Source: JADCCX01 sp031431475 (GTDB lineage: Bacteria > Pseudomonadota > Alphaproteobacteria > Rhizobiales > Beijerinckiaceae). From it: a DNA stretch of 64,000 nucleotides. The position numbers were made by a program, and so were the translations under genes. The notes under the pieces are model-generated. The model searched no databases and had not been told where the DNA came from. It saw nothing but the letters and a program-made list of their open reading frames with translations. Positions 9,477-19,098 of this stretch are shown here, piece after piece; position 1 is the stretch's first letter; every line of letters starts with the position of its first letter. The DNA is taken from contig JANPDL010000018.1 in assembly GCA_031431475.1 (NCBI GenBank), positions 186,001-250,000 of the forward strand, read 5' to 3'.

Positions 9477-10256
9477 ATGAACAAACTGCTCGATGGCATC
9501 GGCACGCGGCTCGCGCAATTTCTGTCGAAGCCGCTGAGCAAATTTGAGCCTGTCACGACCAACGGTCCGGCGATGCTCCGCAATGCCATCCGGCCCGGCG
9601 ACGTTCTGCTGGTCGAAGGCAACAGCCGCATATCGTCGGCCATCAAATACCTCACCCAGTCCACGTGGTCCCATGCCGCCCTTTATGTCGGGCCGCTTAC
9701 GGACAAAGCCGAGCCAGATGGTGAGCCCCACGTTCTGGTCGAAGCAGAACTGGGCATCGGTGTCATCTCATCACCGCTATCCCGGCACGACATGGCGCAT
9801 ACCCGCATATGCCGTCCGGTCGCGTTGGCCGAGAATGATCTCCAGAAAGTGGTGGACTATGCGGTAACGCGCGTGGGGCAGGATTATGATGTCAAGAATG
9901 TCGTCGATCTATGTCGCTACATGCTGCCGCCGCTACCGGTGCCGATGAGGTTTCGGCGTCGCATGCTGGCGCTGGGATCTGGTGAGCCAACGAGGGCGAT
10001 ATGTTCAACACTGATCGCTCAGGCCTTCGAATCCGTCCAGTATCCGGTTCTGCCGCGGGTCGAATTTCGTGACGACGAGACGGATATGGCTGAAACACGA
10101 CGCACACGGGAAATCCACCACATCCGCCATCATTCGCTCTATACACCGCGCGATTTTGATATTTCACCGTTTTTCAGTGTGGTGAAACCGACCATCGAAC
10201 ATGGTTTTGATTATCGCGCTATGACCTGGGCCGAAAGCGGCGAGGAAACAGGCTAA
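9477..10256 (+). CDS. YiiX/YebB-like NlpC/P60-type cysteine hydrolase
   Basis: Predicted papain-fold amidase of the circularly permuted YiiX/YebB group, 259 residues. RPGDVLLVEGNS near residue 40 is the typical strand, WSHAALYVG holds the catalytic histidine, LVEAELG the following acidic residue, and AICSTLIAQAF near residue 178 the catalytic cysteine. There is no signal peptide. Family members are thought to act on lipids or amide bonds, but no substrate is known for this one. The ATG at 9477 is preceded by GGAGGGG. It ends two bases before the convergent trmFO stop. Confidence 0.78.
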   Translation: MNKLLDGIGTRLAQFLSKPLSKFEPVTTNGPAMLRNAIRPGDVLLVEGNSRISSAIKYLTQSTWSHAALYVGPLTDKAEPDGEPHVLVEAELGIGVISSPLSRHDMAHTRICRPVALAENDLQKVVDYAVTRVGQDYDVKNVVDLCRYMLPPLPVPMRFRRRMLALGSGEPTRAICSTLIAQAFESVQYPVLPRVEFRDDETDMAETRRTREIHHIRHHSLYTPRDFDISPFFSVVKPTIEHGFDYRAMTWAESGEETG

Positions 10257-10258
10257 TC

Positions 10259-11668
10259 TTACTCCGCCGCGATCTTCATGCCACCGTTGCGCCAGCCCAG
10301 CAGTTCCGCCTTCGCCCGGCCTGTCAGCCCGCGTTTCTTTGCAGCCGCCTTGTCGCTGCCCTTGATACGTTTGCCGTCCGGGCCTTTCAGAGGCATCTCG
10401 ATCGGCGGAAACAGGCCAAAATTGATGTTCATGGGCTGGAAAGACTTCGGTCCTGCAACAATTGTCGTCAGGTGACCGCCTGTGATGTGGTTGAGCAGTG
10501 ATCCCATGGCTGTTGTGGCGGGAGGTGCCTCCGGTGCCCGTCCCAATCGCTCGGCAGCCGCGAAACGCCCTGCCATCAGGCCTACTGCCGCGCTTTCGAC
10601 ATAGCCCTCGCAGCCCGTGATCTGTCCCGCGAAACGCAGGCGCTGCTCAGCCTTCAGCCGCAAGGTGCCATCCAGCAGGCGCGGGCTATCAAGGTAGGTG
10701 TTGCGGTGAATGCCGCCCAATCTGGCAAATTCCGCGTTTTCAAGGCCGGGGATCATGCGGAAGACATCGGCCTGTGCGCCGTATTTCAGCTTGGTCTGGA
10801 AACCGACCATGTTGAACAATGTTCCCAGCGCATTGTCCTGCCGGAGTTGCACCACGGCATAGGCCTTCACATCCGGCTGATGCGGGTTGGTAAGGCCCAC
10901 GGGCTTCATCGGTCCATGGCGCAGTGTTTCTCGTCCGCGTTCGGCCATCACTTCGATCGGCAAGCAGCCATCGAAATACGGCGTGCTGGCTTCCCATTCC
11001 TTGAACTCGGTCTTGTCCGAGGCAATCAGCGCGTCGATGAAGGCCTCGTACTGCTCCTTGTCCATCGGGCAATTGAGATAATCCGCGCCCGTTCCCCCTG
11101 GTCCCGCCTTGTCGTAGCGGGACTGGAACCAGGCTTTGCCCATGTCCACGCTCTCGCGGTAGATAATTGGCGCTATGGCATCGAAGAAAGCGAGGCTGTC
11201 TGCGCCCGTCTTCGCGCGTATGGCATCGGCGAGCGCAGCAGACGTGAGCGGTCCAGTGGCGATAATCACGCTATCCCAGTCACTTGGCGGAAGTCCTTGA
11301 ATCTCTTCACGAGCGATCTGAATCAGCGGATGCGCTTCCAGCTTTGCCGTCACGGCATCAGAAAACCCATCGCGATCCACCGCCAGAGCCGAACCGGCCG
11401 GGACCTGATGCTTGTCCGCCGTCGTCATGATCAGTGAATTGAGCTGCCGCATCTCCCAATGGATCTGCCCGACTGCATTCATCTCGTGATCGTCCGAACG
11501 GAAGGAGTTGGAGCAGACGAGTTCTGCCAACCCCTGCGTCTTGTGGGCATCGGTCATCAGCACGGGACGCATTTCGTGCAAAACGACGGGAACGCCGGAT
11601 TCCGCGATCTGCCAGGCTGCTTCAGAGCCAGCCAAGCCTCCGCCGATTATATGGATGGGGTTTTTCAT
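10259..11668 (-). CDS. trmFO: methylenetetrahydrofolate-tRNA (uracil-5-)-methyltransferase TrmFO
   Basis: TrmFO makes ribothymidine at position 54 of tRNA using methylenetetrahydrofolate and FAD. The 469-residue product opens with the FAD-binding IHIIGGGLAGSEAAWQIA, then ELVCSNSFRSDD, the YLNCPMDKEQYEAF segment and the C-terminal FAGQITGCEGYVESAA block. The open frame runs 89 codons further upstream, but the ATG at 11668 is placed exactly at the family start. The use of TrmFO in place of TrmA is common in alphaproteobacteria. Confidence 0.96.
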   Translation of the reverse strand: MKNPIHIIGGGLAGSEAAWQIAESGVPVVLHEMRPVLMTDAHKTQGLAELVCSNSFRSDDHEMNAVGQIHWEMRQLNSLIMTTADKHQVPAGSALAVDRDGFSDAVTAKLEAHPLIQIAREEIQGLPPSDWDSVIIATGPLTSAALADAIRAKTGADSLAFFDAIAPIIYRESVDMGKAWFQSRYDKAGPGGTGADYLNCPMDKEQYEAFIDALIASDKTEFKEWEASTPYFDGCLPIEVMAERGRETLRHGPMKPVGLTNPHQPDVKAYAVVQLRQDNALGTLFNMVGFQTKLKYGAQADVFRMIPGLENAEFARLGGIHRNTYLDSPRLLDGTLRLKAEQRLRFAGQITGCEGYVESAAVGLMAGRFAAAERLGRAPEAPPATTAMGSLLNHITGGHLTTIVAGPKSFQPMNINFGLFPPIEMPLKGPDGKRIKGSDKAAAKKRGLTGRAKAELLGWRNGGMKIAAE

Positions 11669-11800
11669 GCCACAGGGTTTAGCGCCGTAGCCGGGGAAGG
11701 GCAAATCCGATGGCTTTGTGACTTGCCCTTGCGAAACAGTCGCTGATGGCGCCAATTCGCGATCACGACTTTTCATCGCGCGGTTGCCGGGGACATCACC

Positions 11801-12487
11801 TTGCCCATTCTCGAAGCCCTCACTTCCAGTGCCGTCACGGCTTTCGCACGCCTCATGACTGGTGTGCGCCCAGACTGGCGCGGCATAACGCCTGAACCAC
11901 GCCAGCGCATTTATTTTGCCAATCACGCCAGCCACGGTGATTTCGTGCTGATTTGGTCCGTACTGCCAAAGGAACTGCGCGACCGCACAAGGCCTGTGGC
12001 GGGCGCGGACTACTGGCGCGAGGGCCGAATCAAGCCTTTTCTCGGAGCGAAGGTTTTCAAAGCCGTGCTGATCGAGCGCGTGGCCGAAAACCGCACGGAG
12101 GATCCTGTTGCAGTGATGACGGCTGCGTTGGATGCAGGCGATTCCCTCATCGTCTTTCCTGAAGGCACGCGGAACATGACTGACAAGCCGTTGCTGCCCT
12201 TCAAATCCGGCATCTACAATCTGGCGAAGGCCCGGCCCGAGATCGAGCTGATCCCGACCTGGATCGACAATCTTTCCCGTGTCCTGCCCAAAGGCGAGTT
12301 CCTTCCTTTGCCGATCCTGTGCAGTGTGACTTTCGGAGCGCCGCTGACGCTGGAGGAGCGCGAGGATCGCCTTGTTTTCCTGGCGCGCGCTCGCGATGCT
12401 CTGCTCGCGCTTGGCGAAGACAGCGCACCTTCAACGTCTTCATCTTCGCTCTCGACTGGATCTTCCGATGCTGTCCATACCGCGTGA
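11801..12487 (+). CDS. PlsC-type 1-acylglycerol-3-phosphate acyltransferase
   Basis: Predicted membrane-associated acyltransferase of 228 residues that would acylate lysophosphatidate or a related glycerophosphate. NHASHGD near residue 40 fits the HX4D catalytic motif and FPEGTRN near residue 120 is the phosphate-binding motif. The likely start is a TTG at 11801; no better-placed ATG is present. It overlaps the following CdsA-like gene by 20 bases, so the two are probably translated from one message. It heads a four-gene lipid cluster, which suggests a dedicated pathway and not the only PlsC of the cell. Confidence 0.88.
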   Translation: MPILEALTSSAVTAFARLMTGVRPDWRGITPEPRQRIYFANHASHGDFVLIWSVLPKELRDRTRPVAGADYWREGRIKPFLGAKVFKAVLIERVAENRTEDPVAVMTAALDAGDSLIVFPEGTRNMTDKPLLPFKSGIYNLAKARPEIELIPTWIDNLSRVLPKGEFLPLPILCSVTFGAPLTLEEREDRLVFLARARDALLALGEDSAPSTSSSSLSTGSSDAVHTA

Positions 12488-13412
12488 AGCGCTGATCCTC
12501 TTTGCAGGCGTCATTGGCGTGCTGGTTTTTGCCAGCGTGCTGGGATTTGTCCTCAAAACGAAGGCAGCGGGCAAGGATTCACCCACAATCGACAATCTCA
12601 ATGCCCGGGTGAATGCCTGGTGGATCATGGTAGCACTGCTGGGCGTTGCCATCGCCTTCGGCAAAACAGCGGTGGTGATCCTCTATGCGCTGGCGTCGTT
12701 CTTTGCGCTACGTGAATTTGTCACGCTTACCGACAGCCGCCGCGGCGACCACTGGGCGCTGCTGGCGGCGTTTTTCGTGGCATTGCCCGTGCAGTATTAT
12801 CTGGTCTGGATCGAGTGGTACGGACTCTTCTCGGTGTTTATTCCGGTCTATGGCTTTCTTCTGATGCCGGTGATCGCTGCTTTGCGGCAGGACACAGATA
12901 ATTTCCTGACCCGCGTCGCGGCACAGCAATGGGCGCTGATGATCTGCGTCTATTGCGCCAGCCATGTTCCTGCGCTGCTGACGCTCGATATTCCGGGCTA
13001 CACCGGCAAGCAGGTGCTGCTCGTGGCCTTCCTGATCATCGTCGTGCAGGGCTCTGATGTGCTGCAGTATGTTTTCGGCAAGCTGTTCGGCAAGCGCAAG
13101 GTTGCGCCGCTGCTGTCGCCATCCAAGACCTGGGAAGGCCTGATCCGCGGCGTGGCCTCAGCCACGGCTCTGGGCGCGGCACTGTTCTGGATCACGCCGT
13201 TCACGCCTTTGCAGGCGGCGGGGCTGGCCTTTGTGATCTGTGTCATGGGCTTCTTCGGTGGCCTCGTGATGTCCGGCATCAAGCGCGACCGGGGCGTCAA
13301 GGACTGGGGCCGCATGATCTCGGGCCATGGCGGTGTTCTGGACCGTATCGACAGCATCGTATTCTCCGCGCCGGTGTTCTTCCATCTCGTGCGCTATTTG
13401 TGGAGTGTGTGA
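12468..13412 (+). CDS. CdsA-like phosphatidate cytidylyltransferase
   Basis: Integral membrane protein of 314 residues with about eight hydrophobic helices that would convert phosphatidate and CTP to CDP-diacylglycerol. The C-terminal SGIKRDRGVKDWGRM and HGGVLDRIDS match the CDS signature (S-x2-K-R-x4-K-D ... H-G-G-x-x-D-R-x-D). The ATG at 12468 gives the best start, inside the end of the acyltransferase gene. It is longer than minimal CdsA and resembles the YnbB branch that travels with an acyltransferase and a CDP-alcohol phosphatidyltransferase. Three bases separate it from the next gene. Confidence 0.9.
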   Translation: MLSIPREALILFAGVIGVLVFASVLGFVLKTKAAGKDSPTIDNLNARVNAWWIMVALLGVAIAFGKTAVVILYALASFFALREFVTLTDSRRGDHWALLAAFFVALPVQYYLVWIEWYGLFSVFIPVYGFLLMPVIAALRQDTDNFLTRVAAQQWALMICVYCASHVPALLTLDIPGYTGKQVLLVAFLIIVVQGSDVLQYVFGKLFGKRKVAPLLSPSKTWEGLIRGVASATALGAALFWITPFTPLQAAGLAFVICVMGFFGGLVMSGIKRDRGVKDWGRMISGHGGVLDRIDSIVFSAPVFFHLVRYLWSV

Positions 13413-13415
13413 TCG

Positions 13416-14063
13416 ATGACTGACGAGACAAAATCCGCCTCCCGCCGACCGCTTGCCAGCCGCTCCAGCGGCTTCGCGCAACAGGCGACAGCACTTCTGC
13501 TCAGGACAAGCATCACGCCCAACCAGATCTCGCTGATCAGCATCGCGGTCTCGCTCGTGGGTGCGTTCGCCTTGCTGCATGCGCCGCAAAGGCCATGGCT
13601 CTATCTGATAGCGGTGCTTGGCGTGCAGCTTCGGCTTCTTTGCAACCTTCTCGATGGCATGGTGGCAGTCGAAGGGGGAAGGGGTACTCTAGCTGGAGGG
13701 CTTTACAACGAAATCCCGGACCGCGTCGCGGACAGCCTGTTTCTCGTGGCCTGGGGCTATGCCTGCGGCTTGCCGTGGCTGGGCTGGGCTGCAGCGCTTG
13801 CTGCTGCGGTCACGGCCTATATCCGTGTTCTCGGCGGTGCACTGGGCCAAAAGCAGGACTTTCGTGGTCCCATGGCGAAGCAGCACCGCATGGCCACGCT
13901 GACGCTGGTGTGCGTGCTGGCGCTGCTGGAGACATGGTTGCGCAGTTCAGGCGCGCTGCTGGAGATCGGCCTGTGGGTCGTGATGATCGGCAGTGTGTGG
14001 ACATGCGTGGAACGGACACGCGCTATTGCAAGCGGGCTTGAGGAATCGGGCGCGGTCAAATAA
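13416..14063 (+). CDS. CDP-alcohol phosphatidyltransferase family protein with variant motif
   Basis: Membrane protein of 215 residues in the CDP-alcohol phosphatidyltransferase superfamily, which moves a phosphatidyl group from CDP-diacylglycerol to an alcohol. The expected motif D-G-x2-A-R-x8-G-x3-D-x3-D appears near residue 78 as DGMVAVEGG...G...NEIPDRVAD: Arg is replaced by Val, the third conserved position (Asp) by Asn, and an extra Asp occurs four residues on. This resembles the YnbA-like subgroup. The acceptor alcohol is unknown. It sits between the CdsA-like gene and a phosphatase gene. Confidence 0.82.
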   Translation: MTDETKSASRRPLASRSSGFAQQATALLLRTSITPNQISLISIAVSLVGAFALLHAPQRPWLYLIAVLGVQLRLLCNLLDGMVAVEGGRGTLAGGLYNEIPDRVADSLFLVAWGYACGLPWLGWAAALAAAVTAYIRVLGGALGQKQDFRGPMAKQHRMATLTLVCVLALLETWLRSSGALLEIGLWVVMIGSVWTCVERTRAIASGLEESGAVK

Positions 14064-14072
14064 CCAGCAGGT

Positions 14073-14627
14073 ATGCCCCAGATCATTCATCTCATCCGCC
14101 ATGGCCAGTCCACGGCCAATGTTGCCCTGGCCGCCACCGGCGTTGATCCCATTGAGTTTGACCCGCATCTGTCGCCCCTGGGCGAGGAGCAGGTTCGGCA
14201 GGCGAAAGAGCGCCACGCCGACAAACACTATGATCTGATCGTGGCGTCACCGCTGCGGCGTGCCATCCAGACAGCGTCCGGCATCTTCGGTGAGCGTCAG
14301 AATACGCCGATGCTCATCGAAGCGCTGCATCGCGAGCGCATCGAGAACACGGGCGATGTCGGGCGCTCACCCGTTCATCTGAAGAATGACTTCCCGCATC
14401 TCGATTTCACCCATCTGCCGGATATCTGGTGGCATGCCGAGGGAGAGCCTGATCATCGCGGCATCCATGTCGAGTCTTTCGATGTGCTGCGTTTGCGCGT
14501 TGCGGCTTTCAAGCAATGGCTTGACCAGCGTCCCGAGCAGCGCATCGCTGTCATCGGCCATGGAACATTCTTCTTCCACATGACCGGCGTGCATTTCGAG
14601 AATTGCCAGATGCTGGAGTGGCGCTGA
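14073..14627 (+). CDS. histidine phosphatase superfamily protein
   Basis: Cytosolic phosphatase of 184 residues. LIRHGQST at the N-terminus carries the phospho-accepting histidine with Arg, SPLRRAIQTA is the second phosphate-binding block, and VIGHGTFF near residue 160 supplies the second histidine. The sequence resembles phosphoglycerate-mutase-like phosphatases, with no clear substrate. It follows the CDP-alcohol phosphatidyltransferase gene by nine bases, so it may remove phosphate from a lipid precursor, as a phosphatase does in phosphatidylglycerol synthesis. That role is inferred only from position. Confidence 0.8.
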   Translation: MPQIIHLIRHGQSTANVALAATGVDPIEFDPHLSPLGEEQVRQAKERHADKHYDLIVASPLRRAIQTASGIFGERQNTPMLIEALHRERIENTGDVGRSPVHLKNDFPHLDFTHLPDIWWHAEGEPDHRGIHVESFDVLRLRVAAFKQWLDQRPEQRIAVIGHGTFFFHMTGVHFENCQMLEWR

Positions 14628-14630
14628 CGC

Positions 14631-16118
14631 TCACCCCATCCGCTGTGGCGTCCGGTCGTCCTGGGCCAGATCACAGAACCGCGTCACTTCGGCATCGAAC
14701 TGCATCTCCACCGTGCCGGTCGGTCCGTGGCGCTGCTTGCCGAGGATCACTTCGGCGCGGCCATAGGCGCGCTCCATCTCTGCCTGCCATTTGATGAACT
14801 CTTCCGTGCCTTCGCGCGGCTGCTTGTTCTTGAGGTAATACTCCTCGCGATAGACGAACATCACCACGTCGGCATCCTGCTCGATGGAGCCGGATTCGCG
14901 CAGATCAGAAAGCTGCGGGCGCTTGTCGTCGCGGTTCTCGACCTGGCGTGAGAGCTGCGACAGCGCGATGATCGGCACCTCGAGTTCCTTGGCCAAGGCC
15001 TTCATGCCGGTGGTGATCTCGGTCATCTCCTGCACGCGGTTGTCGCCCTTCTTGCTGGCGCCCGACAGCAGCTGCAAATAATCGACCACCAGCACATCGA
15101 GGCCACGCTGGCGCTTCAGGCGGCGCGCTCGGGCCGCCAGCTGCGCGATGGAAATGCCGCCGGTCTGATCGATGTAGAGCGGTGCCGTCTGCATGCGGCG
15201 CGAAGCTTCCACCACACGCTCGAACTCGCTCTGCTGGATATCGCCGCGGCGAATCTTGTAGGAGGGCACACCGGATTGCTCGGCGATGATACGCGTTGCC
15301 AGCTGCTCCGATGACATTTCCAGCGAGAAGAAGCCGACGATGCCCCCGTCCAGCGCCTCGCGCTTGCCATCCGGGCTGACCTCAGCCCGGTAAGCCTTGG
15401 CGATATTGAACGCGATGTTGGTGGCCAGCGCCGTCTTGCCCATGCCGGGACGTCCGGCAAGGATGATGAGGTCCGACTTCTGCAGCCCGCCCATCATCCG
15501 GTCGAGATCTGTGAGGCCGGTGGGAATGCCGGAGAGATTGCCGTCACGCTCAAAAGCCCGTGCGGCCATGTCAAGCGCATGGGTCAGTGCCTCGTCGAAA
15601 CGCTGGAACCCGCCTTCGAACTTGCCGCTTTCCGCAAGACCGTAGAGCTTGCGCTCGGCGTCCTCGATCTGGTTGCGCGGTGTCATATCTGCTGGCGTAT
15701 CGTAGGCAATCGCAGAAATTTCCTCACCCACGAGGATCAGATTGCGCCGCAGCGACAGATCGCGCACCGATTTGGCATATTCCACAGCGTTGATGACCGT
15801 GGTCGCTTCCGCCGCGAGACGCGCCAGATACTGCGCCACCGTCATGCCGCCCAGATCGAGATCGCCCAGGAACATCTTGAGCGTAATGGGTGTGGCGATC
15901 TTGCCGGAGCGCAGCAGCGTGGAGATCACCTCGTAAATGCGCCGGTGCACGCCTTCATAGAAATGCTCGGGCTGCAGCACATCCGACACGCGGTCGAAAG
16001 CCTCGTTGTGGACAAGGATGACGCCCAGCACCGCGCGTTCAAGTTCGATGTTGTGCGGCGCAAGCTTCGCCTCAGCTGCTGTTGTGGCATTCGGGACGAG
16101 GGAAAGGGCTGTGGACAT
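14631..16118 (-). CDS. dnaB: replicative DNA helicase DnaB
   Basis: DnaB unwinds DNA at the replication fork as a hexamer. The 495-residue protein has the N-terminal helical domain (PHNIELERAVLGVIL), then the RecA-like ATPase domain with Walker A GRPGMGKTALA near residue 210, Walker B VLVVDYLQLLSG, and PIIALSQLSRQVENRDDKRPQLSDLRESGSIEQDAD. The ATG at 16118 matches the usual start; an open frame further upstream is spurious. In related genomes dnaB normally follows rplI, but here rplI is about 28 kb away on the same strand. Confidence 0.97.
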   Translation of the reverse strand: MSTALSLVPNATTAAEAKLAPHNIELERAVLGVILVHNEAFDRVSDVLQPEHFYEGVHRRIYEVISTLLRSGKIATPITLKMFLGDLDLGGMTVAQYLARLAAEATTVINAVEYAKSVRDLSLRRNLILVGEEISAIAYDTPADMTPRNQIEDAERKLYGLAESGKFEGGFQRFDEALTHALDMAARAFERDGNLSGIPTGLTDLDRMMGGLQKSDLIILAGRPGMGKTALATNIAFNIAKAYRAEVSPDGKREALDGGIVGFFSLEMSSEQLATRIIAEQSGVPSYKIRRGDIQQSEFERVVEASRRMQTAPLYIDQTGGISIAQLAARARRLKRQRGLDVLVVDYLQLLSGASKKGDNRVQEMTEITTGMKALAKELEVPIIALSQLSRQVENRDDKRPQLSDLRESGSIEQDADVVMFVYREEYYLKNKQPREGTEEFIKWQAEMERAYGRAEVILGKQRHGPTGTVEMQFDAEVTRFCDLAQDDRTPQRMG

Positions 16119-16267
16119 GAGATGGGTTTCGGCCAAACGGTTTGCGGACACAAGCTGGCTGGGCGTGTTCAGACCGCTATACACAGGCCCAAAAAATATA
16201 CGCGAATCAGCTTGACGGATTTCAGCAGGGTTCGCCCAAACCATGGCCGATGCAAGAACGACTGGCG

Positions 16268-17953
16268 TTATTCCCCGGTGTGCCGTTCCATCATCCGGTT
16301 CATCAGGATGAGCGGTATCAATCCCGCCGCAACGATCAGCAGGGCGGCGATGGCACCATCCTCGAAGCTGCCCCGCGTTGCATGACCATAGAGATGCGTC
16401 GCCAGCGTTTCGAAATTCAGCGGGCGCAGCAGCAGGGTTGCGGGCAATTCCTTCAGGCAATCCACGAAGATCAAAACGGCGGCACCGGACAGAACGGGCC
16501 TGAGCGCAGGTGCTAAAATGCGCCACGCCAGTCGTCGCTCCGGACAGCCAAGGGTATGCGCGGCGTAGTCCGTGTTACGCGAGAGGCTTGCAAGGCCGGT
16601 TTCCGCCTGCTCGATGCCGATGGCGAGGAAGCGGATCGTATAGGCCAACATGATGGCGATGATCGATCCCGACAGCAACAGGCCAACCCGTGATCCACCC
16701 GTGGCGATGATCGCATCGTTGATCAGCCGGTCGACCAGCCCCAGCGCAGGCAGCAGTCCAATCACCAGAACCGTTCCAGGCACAGCATAGCCGATGCCGC
16801 TGATGCGCACCGCAATGCCGGTCTGCGCCAGACGCGAGAAACGCTTGGCGAAGGCCAGCAGCACCGCGAGAGTGAGGATCAGGACGGTTGCGAATGAGGC
16901 CACGAGCATCGTATTGCCCAAAGCGCGCAGCATTTCGGGCTGGACACCGTCCATTGTGAGGTCACGCCAGCTGCCTTTGACAAGGACCGCAACGGGGAGG
17001 GTAAAGCCCAACACAACTGGCAAGGCCGTAGCCGCCAATGCAGCCAGCCCACGCCAGCCCTTCAACACAGGTGGCGTTACGGGTCGGTAATTGCGGCTGG
17101 TCAGCGTGAAGCGGCGGTTATTGCGTAGCGCACGCTCCAGCCACAGCACGCCGATCACGGCAGCCAGCGTGATCAGCGCAATCTGCGCTGCACCCGCGAG
17201 GTTCCCCTTGCTCAGCCACGTCGTGTAGATTGCGACGGTCAGCGTATTCACGCCGAGATACTGGCTCGCCCCGATATCGTTCAGCGTCTCCAGCACCACG
17301 AGACTGGCGCCCGCCGCCAGCACGGGGGCTATCACCGGCAGCACAACGCGGCGCAAGGCATCCAGCCTTGAACAGCCCAGGCTCCTGGCGGCGTCCATGA
17401 GATTTGCGCCCTGCGTGGTGAAGGCAGCGCGCGCTGCAACATAGACATAGGGATAGAGCACCAGCGACGTGACAAAGATCGCTCCGCCCATCGAACGTAC
17501 CTCGGGAAAGGCATAATCACTGCGCATCCTGAACCCCAGAAGTGCCCGGTACGCCGTCTGCCCCGGCCCGAAGTAATCGAACGCTTCCACATAGGCATAC
17601 GCTGAAATGTAGGTCGGGATGGCAAAGGGCAGGATGAGCGCCCAGCCCAGGATATCGCGCCCGGGAAACCGGTAGGTTGCAATGAGCCAGCCCGTCGTCA
17701 CGCCGACGAGAAGCGCTACCGCCAGTACGCCTGTTACTAGGACAAGCGTTTGCCATAGCGCCGGAGCCAGCACATATTGCGCGAGATGTGCCAGAGCGCC
17801 CGCTTCGCCCGCACTGAACGCAAGGCCTGTGATCGCCATCAGCGGCAACAGCACAAGGACCGCTACGGTGAAGGCCGTGCGGTCCCAATGCGTCATTCGT
17901 TCAAGAAAGCTGCGGTGCGTGCCTGACGCGCTGCGAAGTGTCGAACTTGTCAT
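16268..17953 (-). CDS. fbpB: iron(III) ABC transporter, fused double permease
   Basis: Inner-membrane permease of the FbpB/SfuB/AfuB type, 561 residues with about twelve helices in two BPD-transp-1 halves. EAA-like loops appear as MDAARSLGCSRLDALRRVVLPVIAP in the first half and a degenerate counterpart (AAHTLGCPERRLAWRILAPAL) in the second. It would move ferric iron delivered by the binding protein encoded ten bases upstream. No ATPase gene follows, so the energising subunit must be encoded elsewhere. Confidence 0.93.
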   Translation of the reverse strand: MTSSTLRSASGTHRSFLERMTHWDRTAFTVAVLVLLPLMAITGLAFSAGEAGALAHLAQYVLAPALWQTLVLVTGVLAVALLVGVTTGWLIATYRFPGRDILGWALILPFAIPTYISAYAYVEAFDYFGPGQTAYRALLGFRMRSDYAFPEVRSMGGAIFVTSLVLYPYVYVAARAAFTTQGANLMDAARSLGCSRLDALRRVVLPVIAPVLAAGASLVVLETLNDIGASQYLGVNTLTVAIYTTWLSKGNLAGAAQIALITLAAVIGVLWLERALRNNRRFTLTSRNYRPVTPPVLKGWRGLAALAATALPVVLGFTLPVAVLVKGSWRDLTMDGVQPEMLRALGNTMLVASFATVLILTLAVLLAFAKRFSRLAQTGIAVRISGIGYAVPGTVLVIGLLPALGLVDRLINDAIIATGGSRVGLLLSGSIIAIMLAYTIRFLAIGIEQAETGLASLSRNTDYAAHTLGCPERRLAWRILAPALRPVLSGAAVLIFVDCLKELPATLLLRPLNFETLATHLYGHATRGSFEDGAIAALLIVAAGLIPLILMNRMMERHTGE

Positions 17954-17962
17954 GCAGTCAGA

Positions 17963-18988
17963 TCAGGTCCCCGGACCCGCATTGAAACCCACCTTGTCCA
18001 CGAGGTCGCTGGCAATCTTGCGGTTCTTCGCGATCTCGGAAATCGGCGTTGAATCAGGCTTCAACTCACCAAATCCGCGAACAATAGGATCAAGCGCGAT
18101 GCCGGCACGTACCGGATGCTCGTAATTCTGGCGGGCATAGAGCGACTGCGCCGCATCGCTTACCAGCCATTCTGCCAGCTTCTGCGCGTTAGCCTTGTTC
18201 GGTGCGTTTTTTGCCATGACGAACCCTGAAACATTCACATGCGTCCCACCACCAGTGAATGTTGGCAAAATCAGTCTGACCGATTCAGTCCATGCCTTTT
18301 GCTCAGGAACGCCGTTGGCCATGAGGCCGAAATAATAGGTATTTGCGATGCCGATATCGCACTGGCCAGACGCGATGTCCTTTGCAACATCCCGGTCACC
18401 GCCAGATGGCTTCTTGGCAAGATTGGCTTTCAAACCCTTCAACCACTCTTCTGCCTTGGGAGCGCCAAGCCGAGCGACGACGTGAGCGAAAAGCGCCGTA
18501 TTGTAGACATTTTGTCCGTCGCGGATGCAGATCTTGCCTTTCCATTTAGGATCAGCGAGTTCCTCATAGGTAATCTCACTCTGCTTGACGCGGTCCTTCG
18601 AGGCATAAATTACACGGGCCCGCAGGGTGGCTGCATACCACTGGCCGCCGCTATCACGGTAGGCTGCCGGTACAGCGGCATCGAGTGCGGGCGATACGAT
18701 TTTTTGGGTAATTCCCATATCTGCGGCCTGCACAAGGCGTGCGACGTCCACCGTCAGTAGCAGATCGGCCGGACTGTTCGCGCCTTCCGCAAGAATGCGC
18801 TCCTCCAGGCCGTTCTGAGCGAACACCACATTCACCTTGACGCCGGTATCCTTGGTGAAAGCTTCCAGCACGGGCTTGATCAAGGCAGGTTCGCGAGCCG
18901 TATAAAGGTTTACCTCCTGGGCAAAAGCCAGCGAGGGCAGGGCGATCATGGCGCTCAGAAGAGGCGCTGCAATAGTGAACTTGGACAT
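17963..18988 (-). CDS. fbpA: iron(III) ABC transporter, periplasmic substrate-binding protein
   Basis: FbpA/FutA-type ferric-binding protein, 341 residues. A signal peptide ends at SLAFAQ; the mature protein begins EVNLYTAREPALIKPVLEAF. The adjacent tyrosines in ANTYYFG near residue 230 are the family's iron ligands. The ATG at 18988 gives a normal signal peptide; an upstream start would add nine residues. It is the first gene of fbpA-fbpB and lies behind an ICE/Irr-like box. Confidence 0.93.
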   Translation of the reverse strand: MSKFTIAAPLLSAMIALPSLAFAQEVNLYTAREPALIKPVLEAFTKDTGVKVNVVFAQNGLEERILAEGANSPADLLLTVDVARLVQAADMGITQKIVSPALDAAVPAAYRDSGGQWYAATLRARVIYASKDRVKQSEITYEELADPKWKGKICIRDGQNVYNTALFAHVVARLGAPKAEEWLKGLKANLAKKPSGGDRDVAKDIASGQCDIGIANTYYFGLMANGVPEQKAWTESVRLILPTFTGGGTHVNVSGFVMAKNAPNKANAQKLAEWLVSDAAQSLYARQNYEHPVRAGIALDPIVRGFGELKPDSTPISEIAKNRKIASDLVDKVGFNAGPGT

Positions 18989-19098
18989 CCTTAGACTCCA
19001 TTGTACCGGGTTCAAGGCCCAGTCTGGCTGAAGGGAACAATTGGGAAATGCCCGTTAATGACGGGCGGCGTCAAGTAAAAAGGTAATAAAAACAGATG

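Noticed and set aside
15579..16385. 268-codon open frame antisense to dnaB
   Set aside because: Shadow of dnaB; no signal for translation and no domain.
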